The notes below the pieces were generated by a model, which did no database searches, was not told the origin of the DNA, and saw only the letters and a program-made list of their open reading frames with translations. A stretch of 64,000 nucleotides of DNA from Plasmopara viticola (Eukaryota > Oomycota > Peronosporomycetes > Peronosporales > Peronosporaceae), in assembly GCA_001695595.3 (NCBI GenBank), contig MBPM02000081.1, positions 1 to 64,000 on the forward strand. The letters are read 5' to 3'. Shown here one piece after another: positions 24,053 through 34,900 of the stretch. A program made the translations under genes and the position numbers. The first letter of the stretch is position 1. Every line of letters starts with the position of its first letter.

Positions 24053-25590
24053 TTGCTAGAAATCGAACCGGTTGATCAAGTAAGCAAATTACGAACACAT
24101 AATCAAAGTGCGCAAACAAAAGAAAACGAAAGTACGACTGGACAAAAATCGCACATATGCAACAATCTTGGCGCTTTCGTCTTAATATCTTCTCAATGTA
24201 CCGCTCCTGGTTGCAAAAAAGCTTCTAATTACATGAGAGACGCGCAATATATGCTATCAAGCTCGGATCTGAAGCGATTGGTCAACATCAACAAATGTCA
24301 AAGTCTCAATTGCTCAATCAAGGACTTGGCGAAGCGACTTAAGCTCGGAGTGATCAAAGTTAAGTACATATCGACCTTTGTTCAGACCAGGTTTTTCTCC
24401 GTTCCCATACAATCTTGCAGATACTCTGTTTTCCTTATAATAAAAGCGTTTCAGGTCACGCATGCTCTTGAAAGCTTGTGCATGGTGTAGTATAGGAAGG
24501 AGAATTCAGATTATGTCTGGAGTACAGGAACGCATGACACCTCGCATCAACACGGACATCCACGATACAAGTTAATCAAACATCTCGAAACATTGTAAAA
24601 CTCGATGGGTCGCTCGAAAACGCAAGACTTGCTTTACTTAGAGCCGCAAGAGTTCTAAGTACTGCTAAAAACAGTGTCACCATGGCCGTCGAGGAACGAA
24701 GCAGCGAATTTCTTCTCTGCGTTTGTTGAATTGCTGTGTCATAAGAAAGATATGAAGTCGTCTTCTTTTATAGCCCGCTAATTTTCAATCGGCCGAACAC
24801 TTCTTATGTAATAGACGAAATAAATCAATAGACAACCCGCCTTACAGTATATTACGCATGCATGCGGCGACAATTTTTACCCAGTATTTCATGGTAAGAG
24901 ACCTTCAGTTCGGATTGATCACAAAGTTTAGTTCATGCCTGGTTTCAAGCCTACACCCGTCAAGCATAGACACCAAAGTCTTTTAAAGCGCAAGACGTTC
25001 AGAGAATATACTGAACAGATGTTTCAAGCAGACCTTAGTGGACCAAGTGCGTCTACCCTTTTAAGTCGAAGTTCTAGTCAAGCCCTCTGTAGATTGGCGC
25101 ATCATTTACGATTTTCGGTGGCTAAGTCTAGCGAGGTTCTTGTCGGTAATGCCGATATGTCCAAAAGCAGTGAATTTGTGCATGGACGTTACAATCAAAT
25201 AAAATTGCGTAAATCGGATATAGCCCCAGATAATCCATTTAAGTATTGAGTCACCTCGTGGCATTACACAGAGGTCTGGGTTTATTTAATCAATTTTTTG
25301 CAGAAAATCTTTTGTGATTGATCAAGTTTGGTGAGAAGCTACTTCAATGGCAGCTTCGTGTTCACGCGAAGAAAAGATATCGTATACCAATTTGCTGCTT
25401 CAAACCGTGTGCTCAAGCAGCGTGAAGAACAACAATCATCCGTTCAGCTTTAAGCTCTAGACCGCTTTGACAACCACCAGCGCTGTTTTACCGGACTCAT
25501 AAGTCGCTTGGTATATCTAATCTATTTCAGTCCCTCGGTCTACTTTAATCTTCTTAAATCTGAAAGACACCTCGAATTTAGCAAGTTGAA
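24053..25590 (+). pseudogene. Decayed coding remnants of an unidentified element
   Basis: Some reading frames remain protein-like in both duplicated units despite stops. Unit A has a 145-codon frame at 24,053-24,490 and then discontinuous stretches up to about 25,590. Shared pieces include VIDEINQ followed by VYYACMRRQFLPS (unit B VYYAYMRRLFLPS), and RSYFNGSFVF with AASNRVLKQRE and FDNHQRCFTGL (unit B RIYFDGSFVS, AASDRVLKRRE, LSDNHQRCFTEV). Differences between the units often preserve amino-acid class, which suggests a once-functional gene. I do not recognise the family. A transposon protein is the likeliest source given the setting. Confidence 0.45.
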
Positions 25591-26099
25591 AATCTTTTTA
25601 AATATAGTGCAAGTGCATCTTGCTGCTTTTACTGATCAAAAAATGAAGGTGCTTGGCTAAATTATTCTGTTTCTGACAAACACCTTTTCGCAATCGCGCA
25701 TGCGTTATAAATATTTGTGTGTCTTCTCAATCGACCCTCTACGTTATATGACCCTGAGATCTACAAAGTGCATTGAGAAACGTTGCATATGGCAGCAAAG
25801 TTTCAATCAAATGATTTATGCGTCCTGATCAAACGCAATTATTGACAGTCAAGATACCGCATTGGTAGTTATCTCTTTTAGATGAAGCGGTAGATTCTTG
25901 ACAACAATTTAAAGGCTTCAAACTACGTAGCGAATCTTAAAAAGGTTAGTAATTCCAGGCGTACCAATTGAGTAAGCCTCGATTGATTACAGCTGATGGC
26001 TTTAGCAAAACACAAAATCGTTTAAGGTTTCGGGTCAACTAATTTTCAACTTGCTTTTAGCAGCAGATATTCCCCCCTTTCGCGAACTCTGTCTCGCTA

Positions 26100-26215
26100 T
26101 TTGCTTAAAGCCTCAATCGACAGCCGATCTCTCAAAAAGCTTCTTCCCCGACTGTGTTGCAAAACATATGCAGCGACTGTATTTGTGATAAGTCAGGATC
26201 CATAGCTTTGCTGCC
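26100..26215. repeat. Short repeat, copy 2 of 3
   Basis: Contains CTCAATCGACAGCCGATCTC followed by AAAACATATGCAGCGA. Closely matches 34,785-34,900 and more loosely 23,240-23,325. Confidence 0.55.
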
Positions 26216-26912
26216 TATCTATAAGTACTTAACCAAAGCATATCCTTCAATTTTTTTGCAGAGCATACAACTTTCTGTGTGTGCTTTGTTGGATACATTT
26301 AAATAATATTGGGATTTCTTAGATGTCTACAACAAACTAAGTTGTCTAAAGCAAACTATTCACTTTCAAGCTTAGCCGTGACTGGCTTATACACGCTGAC
26401 ATGATGCCGCGACAGAGGCATCCATCTTTGTCTCTTGCTTTTCTAAACTATTTAATCAGTGATCAGCTTTAGACATATCGACGGCTAGCAAGTGTTTTAT
26501 TTGGTATTATTAAATATGTTAGCCGCATTTTTGGGTACTACTAAGATTGTGACACGAGTGTCGAATACGCTTTACACTAGGTGACTACAAGACCAAAAGA
26601 TGCGCAGAATATAGTTGACAAGACAAGTTAAAAATCTGCTATCAAGCAAGAGACTGCTTTATTCAGATCACGACATATTCCCGCTGCAGTGTTGCCTACG
26701 CGTTCGAATGATTTGTGTTGGGTAAGCTGATATTTGTACGAGAAATAAATATGGACCTGAAAAGCCATTATTGCGTTTTTTTGCTGTTATTACTCTACAG
26801 CGGTAATAAAATGTCAATTATTCGGGTATCTGTTTGTTGCGATAAGCAATGTCTTAGCCGTGGCAAAGATGTCTTAACGTTTAGTATCTGAGGTTATCGA
26901 CTTTTTCCGCAC

Positions 26913-26990
26913 ACTCTAAACGCCGGTTGTAACAAGGCTTATAGAGAGGTAATGGCTCCAATAAGCCTTGTTACAACCGGCGTTTAGAGT
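26913..26990. repeat. Perfect 30-base inverted repeat (hairpin)
   Basis: The arms 26,913-26,942 and 26,961-26,990 are exact reverse complements over 30 bases. Each contains the word CCGGTTGTAACAAGG or its complement. The loop is 18 bases (26,943-26,960). The homologous place in unit B (about 35,526) has one diverged arm only, so the second arm was added in unit A after the duplication. Confidence 0.95.
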
Positions 26991-28435
26991 TACCCGGCTA
27001 AGTAGTTTAGACTAAGCATGCTTTTCCAAGTACACGGTGAACAATAACAGTTATACTAGAAAGAGACTGTGGCAGCATACCGCAACGAGTATAATAGCTA
27101 ATTGCTCTAGATTCCTTTCATCCGACCTCAACTTAAGTCTGCACGGGACTGCTCGTTCTAACAAAAAGTGTCGGATCAAATGTATGCGACGGCTTATCTG
27201 TCAATCCAATAGGTAAGGGGCTCACGGTGCGCATTTGTTATGATGTTAAACCCCAGCACCTTTGTGAAAGAATGCATCATTAGATTATTCGTATCGACAG
27301 TTAATGGGCAGCATCAAGGATAATGGCAAACTCTAGTCTACTTTTATGTTAGCGCGAAAGAAAGACTCCGAAGAACAGTCTTGGTGAGAAGACTACAGCA
27401 TCTAGCAGATAATACTAAATAAAAGCGCCTACAGCTACACCTCTAAGGCTTAGAGCTACACCACCCTCTTTATGCTGATGTAACCAATAAAAGTACAGCT
27501 TCATATTTTCAGCCACATCTTATTCGATAAATTGATAACCGCCAATTTCCCAAACATACATCCACATTATTTGTCATTGTTGTACTATGATACAACGTGC
27601 AATGTATTACCCAAAGCTTGATTGAATCAAAATCTAGCTTCCTCACATTAGGAGTAAGTTTGGTTGGTATAATCCGCTTCTAATCAAGCCAACGAAGAGG
27701 CATTTCATAAGAGAGGCCGACCCTCTTGCGAACTGTCGTAAAAGCTATGCAGTTATTGGGTTCTGGTGGGTTTATTCAGGTACGGTTGTTGTGTCTATCT
27801 ACTAGAAGGCAACTCCGGCACTTCGTTTTGCTTATGAGGTTTGTGATCCCGCAAATTGCTCGAGTAGAGACGGCTGTTGGCGTGTGGAGCTCGGTGCAGC
27901 AAAAAACCTTAGGTCGATCACTATTATGTACCGCACTCGGTCCCTGTACTGCTGAGCTGACTGTATTGATAAAAGATCCTCAGTCAAATGCTAATTGTTT
28001 TCTTTGGAAATGTGACATTATTGCTTGGCACCGCATCAGCGTTTTCACTTTCTTTTGTAGCGTAATAATTGGTAGCTTTAAAAAAACAATTGGTTGCGGT
28101 TGTTTTTGTAGCCAGCAATGGTGATTAAATTATGCAGTTACAGCAAAAACCTGGCGTCAAATCTACGACGAAGCTTGTGCTCGAATAATGACCCATAGCT
28201 CTTGGTAAAGCATGTGTGCATGCTGATTGTGGGCTCCTGGTCGTGCAAGCTGATATTTTTATATTAAACTGATGGCAGGAATCGCGAGAAAATGCACAGG
28301 GGGCAATCCACAATATAATGCACTCATGCCTTAAATAACGCGTACGATGACACATATTTGAACGACGCCTGATCAAAATGCTACTAGAAAGCAAACTGGC
28401 GCGCTCAATCTTTCTTTAGCATCTTTTGACTCATT

Positions 28436-28960
28436 TTAATTCGTTCTGCTTTTCCGGCAAGCAGCGATTGCTTCACTCCACTCTAGAGGTGACCACATAC
28501 CCGTAGTAGCCAACGTTGCTGGTTCACGCAAGAACAAATTGTTCTTTATTTTCCCGTAATTATGTTGAAGATACGTAACGAGAGGATAATCGACTTCATT
28601 GATCATATCACACAAGCTCAACTACATTTTACAAAATACTTCGTAGGCTTCACTCGTTGTAAAGTGCCCTTTGCATAACATTTGGATACTTTTTTTGACA
28701 TGCTCAAAATAGATCATTGATGCATCCGGCAATAACGTTTGATATGCTGAAAGTAGAGCATGTTCTCGGTCGACCACTGTTCTAAATTTTCGCCTGTTAA
28801 ACATCGAGTGAAACAATCGAAAACTGGTCAAGAGCCTAGCTATAGTCTTCTCGCTTTCTGTCGCCAAGAAACAATATAAAGCGAAATTGTTTGGTTTAAT
28901 GGCATTACGTCAATGGTGTGTAGTAACGGCATTATGTATCTGGATTGAAACGAACCACAT
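28436..28960 (-). pseudogene. Decayed MULE-type transposase fragment
   Basis: Reading on the minus strand from about 28,960, MPLLHTIDVMPLNQTISLYI matches the opening of the MULE DDE domain. After a frame change, ATESEKTIARLLTSF, VVDREHALLSAYQTLLPDAS and YFEHVKKSIQMLCKGHFTTS follow, which resemble the conserved segment around the second catalytic Asp and the His-containing helix of Mutator/FAR1-like transposases. A TAG at about 28,622 interrupts the frame, which continues open to 28,436. The usual C/W-H residues are altered and frameshifts are present, so it is not functional. Part of it aligns with a shorter relic at about 36,680-36,890 in unit B. Confidence 0.6.
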
Positions 28961-29780
28961 CAATAGCTTTCCTTGACAGCCAGTGGAGAGATCCTATCGG
29001 GCGTAACTATTAGTTAAAAATGTTGATTACATGTTGCACAGAAGAATTGCGCCACAAAATATGCTGTATTTGGCGCAATGGACAAATATCGAAGCCTTTG
29101 ATCCGAGGGCATCCTTACTTCAAAATATACTTCCTACATCCGACTGAGCAACGCTTCAATTGGATATAGCCATATAACATTTCCTTTCTCATTTCATTAC
29201 AGCGCCGGACAAATCGTTGCAGTCTAGATTGCTATCTTTGTCTTGCGGTGCCGATATCCATTCTGAGTACAAGACAGGCAGGATCCTCATGATGAAGTGT
29301 GGCAAGGATAAACAAGGGCTTACCAGCTTTGTTTTTCGCGAAAATGATGGTCTTTTCGTCCGGCGTTCGCGGCCAAATCACCGCACACCTCACTTCCAGA
29401 ATGCTCGCCACATGTCAACTTCATGTCTTGTAAGTAGTTCTCAGATTGCTGCAAGAAGCGTTCCAACAAAGCGATTTAAACCTACCTCAAGCTCCCTGTG
29501 TTACTCTTTTGGTTCGCTTGAGTCTCACAACAAAGCCATTTGGTTTAGGAAAAGTCGCATTTGCAGAAATCGACATAATGGTCTCCGTGGCAAAGCAAGG
29601 ACAAAAACTCTAGTGAGAGGAAACGTTACCGACGCTTAACAATTTAAAACCAAAGCGGCGGCATGAAAGCTGTACCACAACAGAAGAAGAATTGTAGCCA
29701 TATGCGCTCATTACTACATTAAACGCAATACAAGACCCAAATCAAGAGCCAAAACTTGCCCCACACTTAGTCCATCCATG
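28961..29780. other. Unit A-specific DNA next to the MULE relic
   Basis: No counterpart in unit B. An open frame of 140 codons on the plus strand (29,217-29,639) contains CGKDKQGLTSFVFRENDG but shows no domain I recognise. It may be the other part of the MULE element. I do not call it a gene. Confidence 0.4.
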
Positions 29781-29834
29781 CAAAAAGGGTGGACTAAGTT
29801 CTTTCTAAAACCCACTTTAAAGCTACTTCACCTC

Positions 29835-30215
29835 TCATGGCCCAGTCGGTGCTTTACACGGACTCTTGTCATAGATCCCAATAAAAATCAGTTCCGTCTC
29901 GACGTCGTCGGGCGGCGTGGCAGGACGCGTCCACGCCTTTGCCCGCTGCACCTTGCTCTGCTGCGACGGAGCAAACGCCATGCTTGGCCCGCCAACGTAC
30001 AGTCCCGATCGAATGGGTACGACCGGGTGGGGCCCACCCGTCGGCGATGCCATGACCCGTGTCCTCAACGCCGTTGCACTGTGCAGCGTCGCCAGCTTCA
30101 ACGCAAGACTCATCGGGTCAGCATGGCCGTCCAAAGGACGCTTGAGTCGATTCGTCCCACCAGACGGGTACACGGTCGCCGTCTTGGCCGCGGGGAGAGC
30201 GGGAGCATCCGCCCG
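29835..30215 (-). pseudogene. Truncated RxLR-family effector (C-terminal ~125 codons)
   Basis: On the minus strand the frame gives AKTATVYPSGGTNRLKRP, VVPIRSGLYVGGPSMAFAPS and a tail ending GIYDKSPCKAPTGP. This matches the last 120-odd residues of the intact paralogue at 36,981-38,276 without internal stops. Everything upstream (signal peptide, RxLR-dEER, core domain) is missing: homology stops at about 30,205-30,220, exactly where the repeat that opens unit B begins. The open frame continues about ten codons into the repeat, so an ATG-started ORF exists, but it has no secretion signal and is best called a 5'-truncated pseudogene. Confidence 0.85.
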
Positions 30216-30220
30216 AACTC

Positions 30221-30390
30221 GCTTCCGGCGATACTTAAACCTCACGGCCTACGTCGCTCTGGTGAAAACTAGCACTGACTTTGCAGGTCGCGGAGATAGC
30301 CAATGACCAATTTGATCCAACCACTTCGACTTTTTCAACTCCCTCGCTTCTTCAATCCCTCCAATAGTGGCAGAGCAAGAGCAAGGTTCA
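30221..30390. repeat. Direct repeat at duplication junction, copy 1
   Basis: Nearly matches 30,541-30,707, sharing CTCACGGCCTACGTCGCTCT and ATAGCCAATGACCAATTTGA. It replaces the 5' part of the truncated effector. Confidence 0.85.
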
Positions 30391-30540
30391 TACGACCACT
30401 ACATCTATCTGTACCAAAAGCGTAGACTGTAATACCTCAATTAGTTTTACAAGACCACTGAGAGGTCTATCAAGTACGTCTCAGCGAAAGGGCTATACGG
30501 ATGAGCGCCCATCTTCCAGCCTTGTCAGGGCATACCAAGC

Positions 30541-30707
30541 GCTCCCGGCGACACTTAAGCCTCACGGCCTACGTCGCTCTGGTGAAAATAGCACTGACTC
30601 CGCAGGTCGCGGAGATAGCCAATGACCAATTTGATCCAACCACTTCGACTTTTTCAACTTACTCGGCTTCTTCAATCCCTCCAATAGTAATAGGGCAAGA
30701 GTAAGCA
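30541..30707. repeat. Direct repeat at duplication junction, copy 2
   Basis: Second copy, 320 bases downstream of the first. The same sequence, more diverged, opens unit A at about 23,330. The spacing suggests that the junction arose by recombination between, or slippage over, these copies. Confidence 0.85.
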
Positions 30708-32904
30708 AGACCTGATGTCCATGTAGCAACTGCACTCAGCAATAGCAACACCGTATGAACGAGCTCCAAAGCAACAGACCAAAAAATGCTCTGAGTTATT
30801 CGTCGCATCGCAGGCGAGCAGAAGAAGAAAATTTCTTTGTTTATAATTTAAAGAAGCTTTGGCAATGTCATTAAAGTGTTATCATCACAGTAGGACAGCC
30901 GATTTGGACATTTGCCTCAAGTAATTATAGTGCGTACGTGCTATACTGTCAACGTGCTATGAAACCTACTGCTAACGCATGAATGTGTATAAACATAGGC
31001 TTTGTGAAAAATCTTACCGCGCACACATTTCAAGCCTAAGGGTTTGAATATAAATTTAAAGAGGGAAGCTCCAACTAAAAATAAATGAAGCATATCCAGT
31101 TGTACGTCTTTAAGCTCAAACTTTAATATTCTAAACTGAATTTGGAGATCAGTAAGCTAGTAAAGCAATTGACTTTGTGGATGAATGACGGAAAGAGACC
31201 GCGATGAGTGGCAAGTGAGAAAGTTTGAGAGCTTTTCAAAGGCCATCAGAGTGTGTCCGGCTTTGAGTTTGCCCATCACTCGTATAAATAATCCCGTGTT
31301 ATTGACTAAGTTGTTAAAATGGGATCGGCTGACCGTGTTTGCAAATCACGAACACATAACCAAAGCGTTTGAATAAAAGGAAGAAAAAGAGCTACGACTG
31401 GACAAAAACAGCAACATTCAACAATTTTGGCGCTGTCCGTTAGATCTTTTCTCGACGTACCGCTTATTATTGTAAAAAAGCTAAATGTTACATGAGAGAC
31501 GCGCAATATCAAGCTCGAATCTAAAAGACACTGGTCAACACCAACACAGGTTAAAGTCTCAGCTGTTTATCCGAAGGCTTAATGAAGCGACTTAAGCTCG
31601 AAGAAACTAAAGCTAAGTGATTGTCGACCTTTATTTTGACCAGGTCGTCCTCCGTTCCCACACAAACTTGCAGATACTTCGTTTCTTTTTATTAAATAAA
31701 GCGTTTCAGGTCATGCATGCTCCTGAAAACTTGATGCATGATGTACTACCACGAGACAATTAGACCAAACTTCACGAATCAATGTACAACTAGATGGGTC
31801 GCTAGACAACGTAAGGCTTGCCTTAGTTAGGACCGCAAGGTCTCTAAGTACTGTTGTGAACAGGGTCACCATGGCCGTCGAGGAACGATGCAGCAAATAT
31901 CTCCTCTGTATTTCCTGAAATTTCTTTGTCATAAGAAGGATACTGAAGTCTTTTTTCATCATAGCCCGCATTGTTTCGAAAAGTGCTTTAAGATAATAGA
32001 CGAAATAAATCAAGAGACAACCAATCTTAAAGTATACTACGCATATATGCGGCGACTATTTTTGCCCAGTACTTCATGATAAGACATCTTCAGTTCGGAA
32101 GGAAGTTCATCACGAGGTTTGTTCATGCCTGGTAGTAAGCCTATACCCGTCAAGCATACACGCCAGTGTCCTACACAGCGCAAGAGATGTTTCAAGCAAG
32201 TATGTCTGCCTTTTTTGGCCGACGTTCTAGTCAAGAACTCTGTAGGTTGTGCATCGTTTACGACATTCAATGGCTAAGTCTAGCAAGGATTATGCCGGTA
32301 ATGCCGATGCCACTATGGAAACTACCTTTGACGCCATGCTCGAAGGCATTGATTTCGTACATGAACGTTGCAAACAGGCTCAACTGCGTGAATCGGATAC
32401 TACGCTTTTCGCGTCTTTTTAATAAGATATTCAATTCAAGTATACAGTCCCCCATGGCACTAAGCAGATATATGGGTATGTCATAGCGGCTTTTGCAAAA
32501 ATCTTTTGAAGTTGATAAAATTTGGTGAGAATCTACTTCGATGGCAGCTTCGTGTCCGCGCAAATTAAAATTATAGTATACCATGTTGCTGCTTCAGACC
32601 GTGTGCTAAAGCGGCGTGAAAAAAACAACTGCTCGTCAAGATTTTTAACTCTAGACCTCTCTGACAACCACCAACGCTGCTTTACCGAAGTCAAATGTCG
32701 CTTAGTATTTCAGTTTGAATTTTGTCCTTTGGACTATTTTAAACTTTTTTTAGAAGTTGCTAAGCTAAGTCACCCTGTTTGTGAGAGGTAGCTACTCGCA
32801 ATCGCTCATGCGCTATAAATAATCGTGTGTGTCTTCATAATTGACCATTTACGTTAGGTGATCCTGATGCAGAGAACTATAAAATGCGGAGTGAAACGTT
32901 GGTC

Positions 32905-34445
32905 TGGTAAACTTGCCAAACTTCAGCCTACGTTCAAGTGAAATCCCGGCGAAAGTAATTTCGCGGCTGAGCACTGTCATGATGTTTAAAATCTGACCGT
33001 AGCTCAAATTCTGCTCGGGTCAGCTCGCAATAGAGGCTAAGTTGTGGCGACATTTGGTACAAACAAGATCACAATAGCCCAATCGCCAAGCCAATGTATA
33101 AGTGAAACAGAGATCCCCAATAAAGCTGGAGGAAAGAAAGGGGTTCTGGAGCACTTTTCGCACGAGAGTATTTTGTACTGTCAAACAGGTGAAGATGAGA
33201 CTTCAGGACTGCCTGACCACGATCTGAAGAATTGCGTCATTTGTGAGAGCCACGACTCTGTATCAACGGGTCAGCCAAAAATTTACGAGCGCAATCTAGC
33301 TGTGCGTCGAAAGTACTTATGGCCGGAAATGATGTAGTCTAATCAAGGCTTTTTTAACACTTGCAAAATGGGTCGGTGCATCAAGGCTAAGCAGACTCAC
33401 CACTTCGGTCTCTTTATGTTCGAAAAGTAAGATTGGTCGACATTCTAATGAAATCTGTTGGGTTTCTATAGGAAGTTAAAGTAGGAGCTGTCATGATGAT
33501 TGTTAATCTAACAACAAGAGGTACAATTCTTGCTAAATGTTTCATTATTATTGCGGATCCTTCCATGAGGAAATATATGAATGGCCATGGCATGCCAAAG
33601 ACCATTGTATTGAACCGAAGTTTAAAGGCACGTTCAAGCTATGGCAAGCAATTGTATTCGGCGTGGAGACGCAGCACGATTTACCTTAGGCTTTTAGGCC
33701 GCAAAGGGATGGAGAAACGGATAGAATCAAGCGTTTCGAAGAGGCTGATATTCAAACTGACGTCGATCCAAAACCTGGAATGCTTTCTGTGCTCGGAGAA
33801 GATAGCCTATAATCGACGCGAACGATCTACAACTGTTATGTTACCGCTCGACGAGGATCTGAGATACGCTCTGATGATGTTACATCCAATTCAAAGCTTT
33901 AGAATTGGATTATTCGGCACAAGAATTTAATTTCGTCAAGCCACTCTGCGCAAGGTCGCACACGACCATACGTACGAAGCACTTTTTTGACAAGAATAAA
34001 CTTGTTCGAGACTACGAATCTGGCGGTAATATGACTTGGGACGGCAAGAACTTACGTGTTCGTTACAAAGCTTTTGCACAATCAAAGAAACTAGCATCAA
34101 ACTATCAGCCTATTCCCGATCGTAAAGGTCATTTGGCGAAATGTTGAAGCTGCAATATCTCAAATTTTACTCCTCAATCCGTATACTAAGGACCACAAGT
34201 GTCGGCAAAAAGGGATAATGCTCAAATCTGCCGCAGTCTTTAAAGGACAATTCATTTAAGCCGTAAGGACAAGGGAATCTCTCAAAACGCGATTTGATGG
34301 CTTGGCCAAAAAAGAGAAAGAAGCACGGTAAGAAATTTTAAAGAGCAAAAATTTGGACTTATAAGCCTTTATAATTTAAAACGAGCCCCATTTTGAGAAA
34401 AATTCTTATTATCAAAGGGGGGTCATGCGACATAGTTGTCGTCAT
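32905..34445 (+). mobile_element. Unit B-specific insertion, possibly a decayed Tc1/mariner element
   Basis: In unit A the sequence AAACGTTGCATATGGCAGCAAAG is continuous in outline (about 25,779-25,800), whereas in unit B its halves lie about 1.5 kb apart. The intervening DNA holds frames at 33,044-33,337, 33,493-33,930 and 33,905-34,147. One frame reads HCIEPKFKGTFKLWQAIVFG near 33,600, resembling the K..KW..I.FG strand of a Tc1/mariner DDE transposase. The length also suits that superfamily. No terminal inverted repeat or TA duplication was found, so the class is tentative. Confidence 0.35.
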
Positions 34446-34784
34446 AGATACTTGTGGCAGCAAAGATTTAGTCGAAGGATTTAGCGCCCTAATATAAAGT
34501 TATTGGCAGACAAGAGACCGTATTAGAAGCTAGCACTTTAGGATCTGTTTAAGTTTAGATAGAGTGGTAAGTTCTTGACTACGATTTAGAGACTTCAAAC
34601 TACGTAGCAGATATTAAGAAAATTATTGATCACAGAAATATCGATTGAGCGATCCTTGATTAATACCACTTGATGCTACTTAGCTGTAGCAAAACACAAA
34701 TTCGTTAGAGGTGTCATTCCTCTTACCTTCTTAATTTGCTGTAAGCAACAAAACTTCCCCCTTTTGTGAACTCTGTCTCGTTAT

Positions 34785-34900
34785 TTGCTCAAAAACTCAA
34801 TCGACAGCCGACTTCCCAAGTAGCTTTCCCCTCGACTGTGTAGCAAAACATATGCAGCGATAAATCTGGATCTACGGCTTTGCTACCTATCCACAGGTGC
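34785..34900. repeat. Short repeat, copy 3 of 3
   Basis: Unit B counterpart of 26,100-26,215, with CTCAATCGACAGCCGACTTC and AAAACATATGCAGCGA. Confidence 0.55.

Larger units (their letters stand above)
23325..30210. repeat. Segmental duplication unit A (decayed element plus truncated effector)
   Basis: Collinear with unit B (about 30,221-38,300). Matching anchors in order are: CAAAGCAACAGACCA (about 23,519 and 30,767); CACTCGTATAAAT (about 24,019 and 31,277); a 94-base block at 24,606-24,699 that matches 31,795-31,888 at 78 positions by my count; GCATGCGTTATAAATA-like sequence (about 25,696 and 32,807); CTTCAAACTACGTAGC (about 25,917 and 34,591); and the 3' flank and C terminus of the effector (about 29,790 on and 36,930 on). 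Unit A ends inside the effector. A 1.1 kb stretch (about 28,690-29,780, with MULE sequence) has no counterpart in unit B. Confidence 0.8.
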
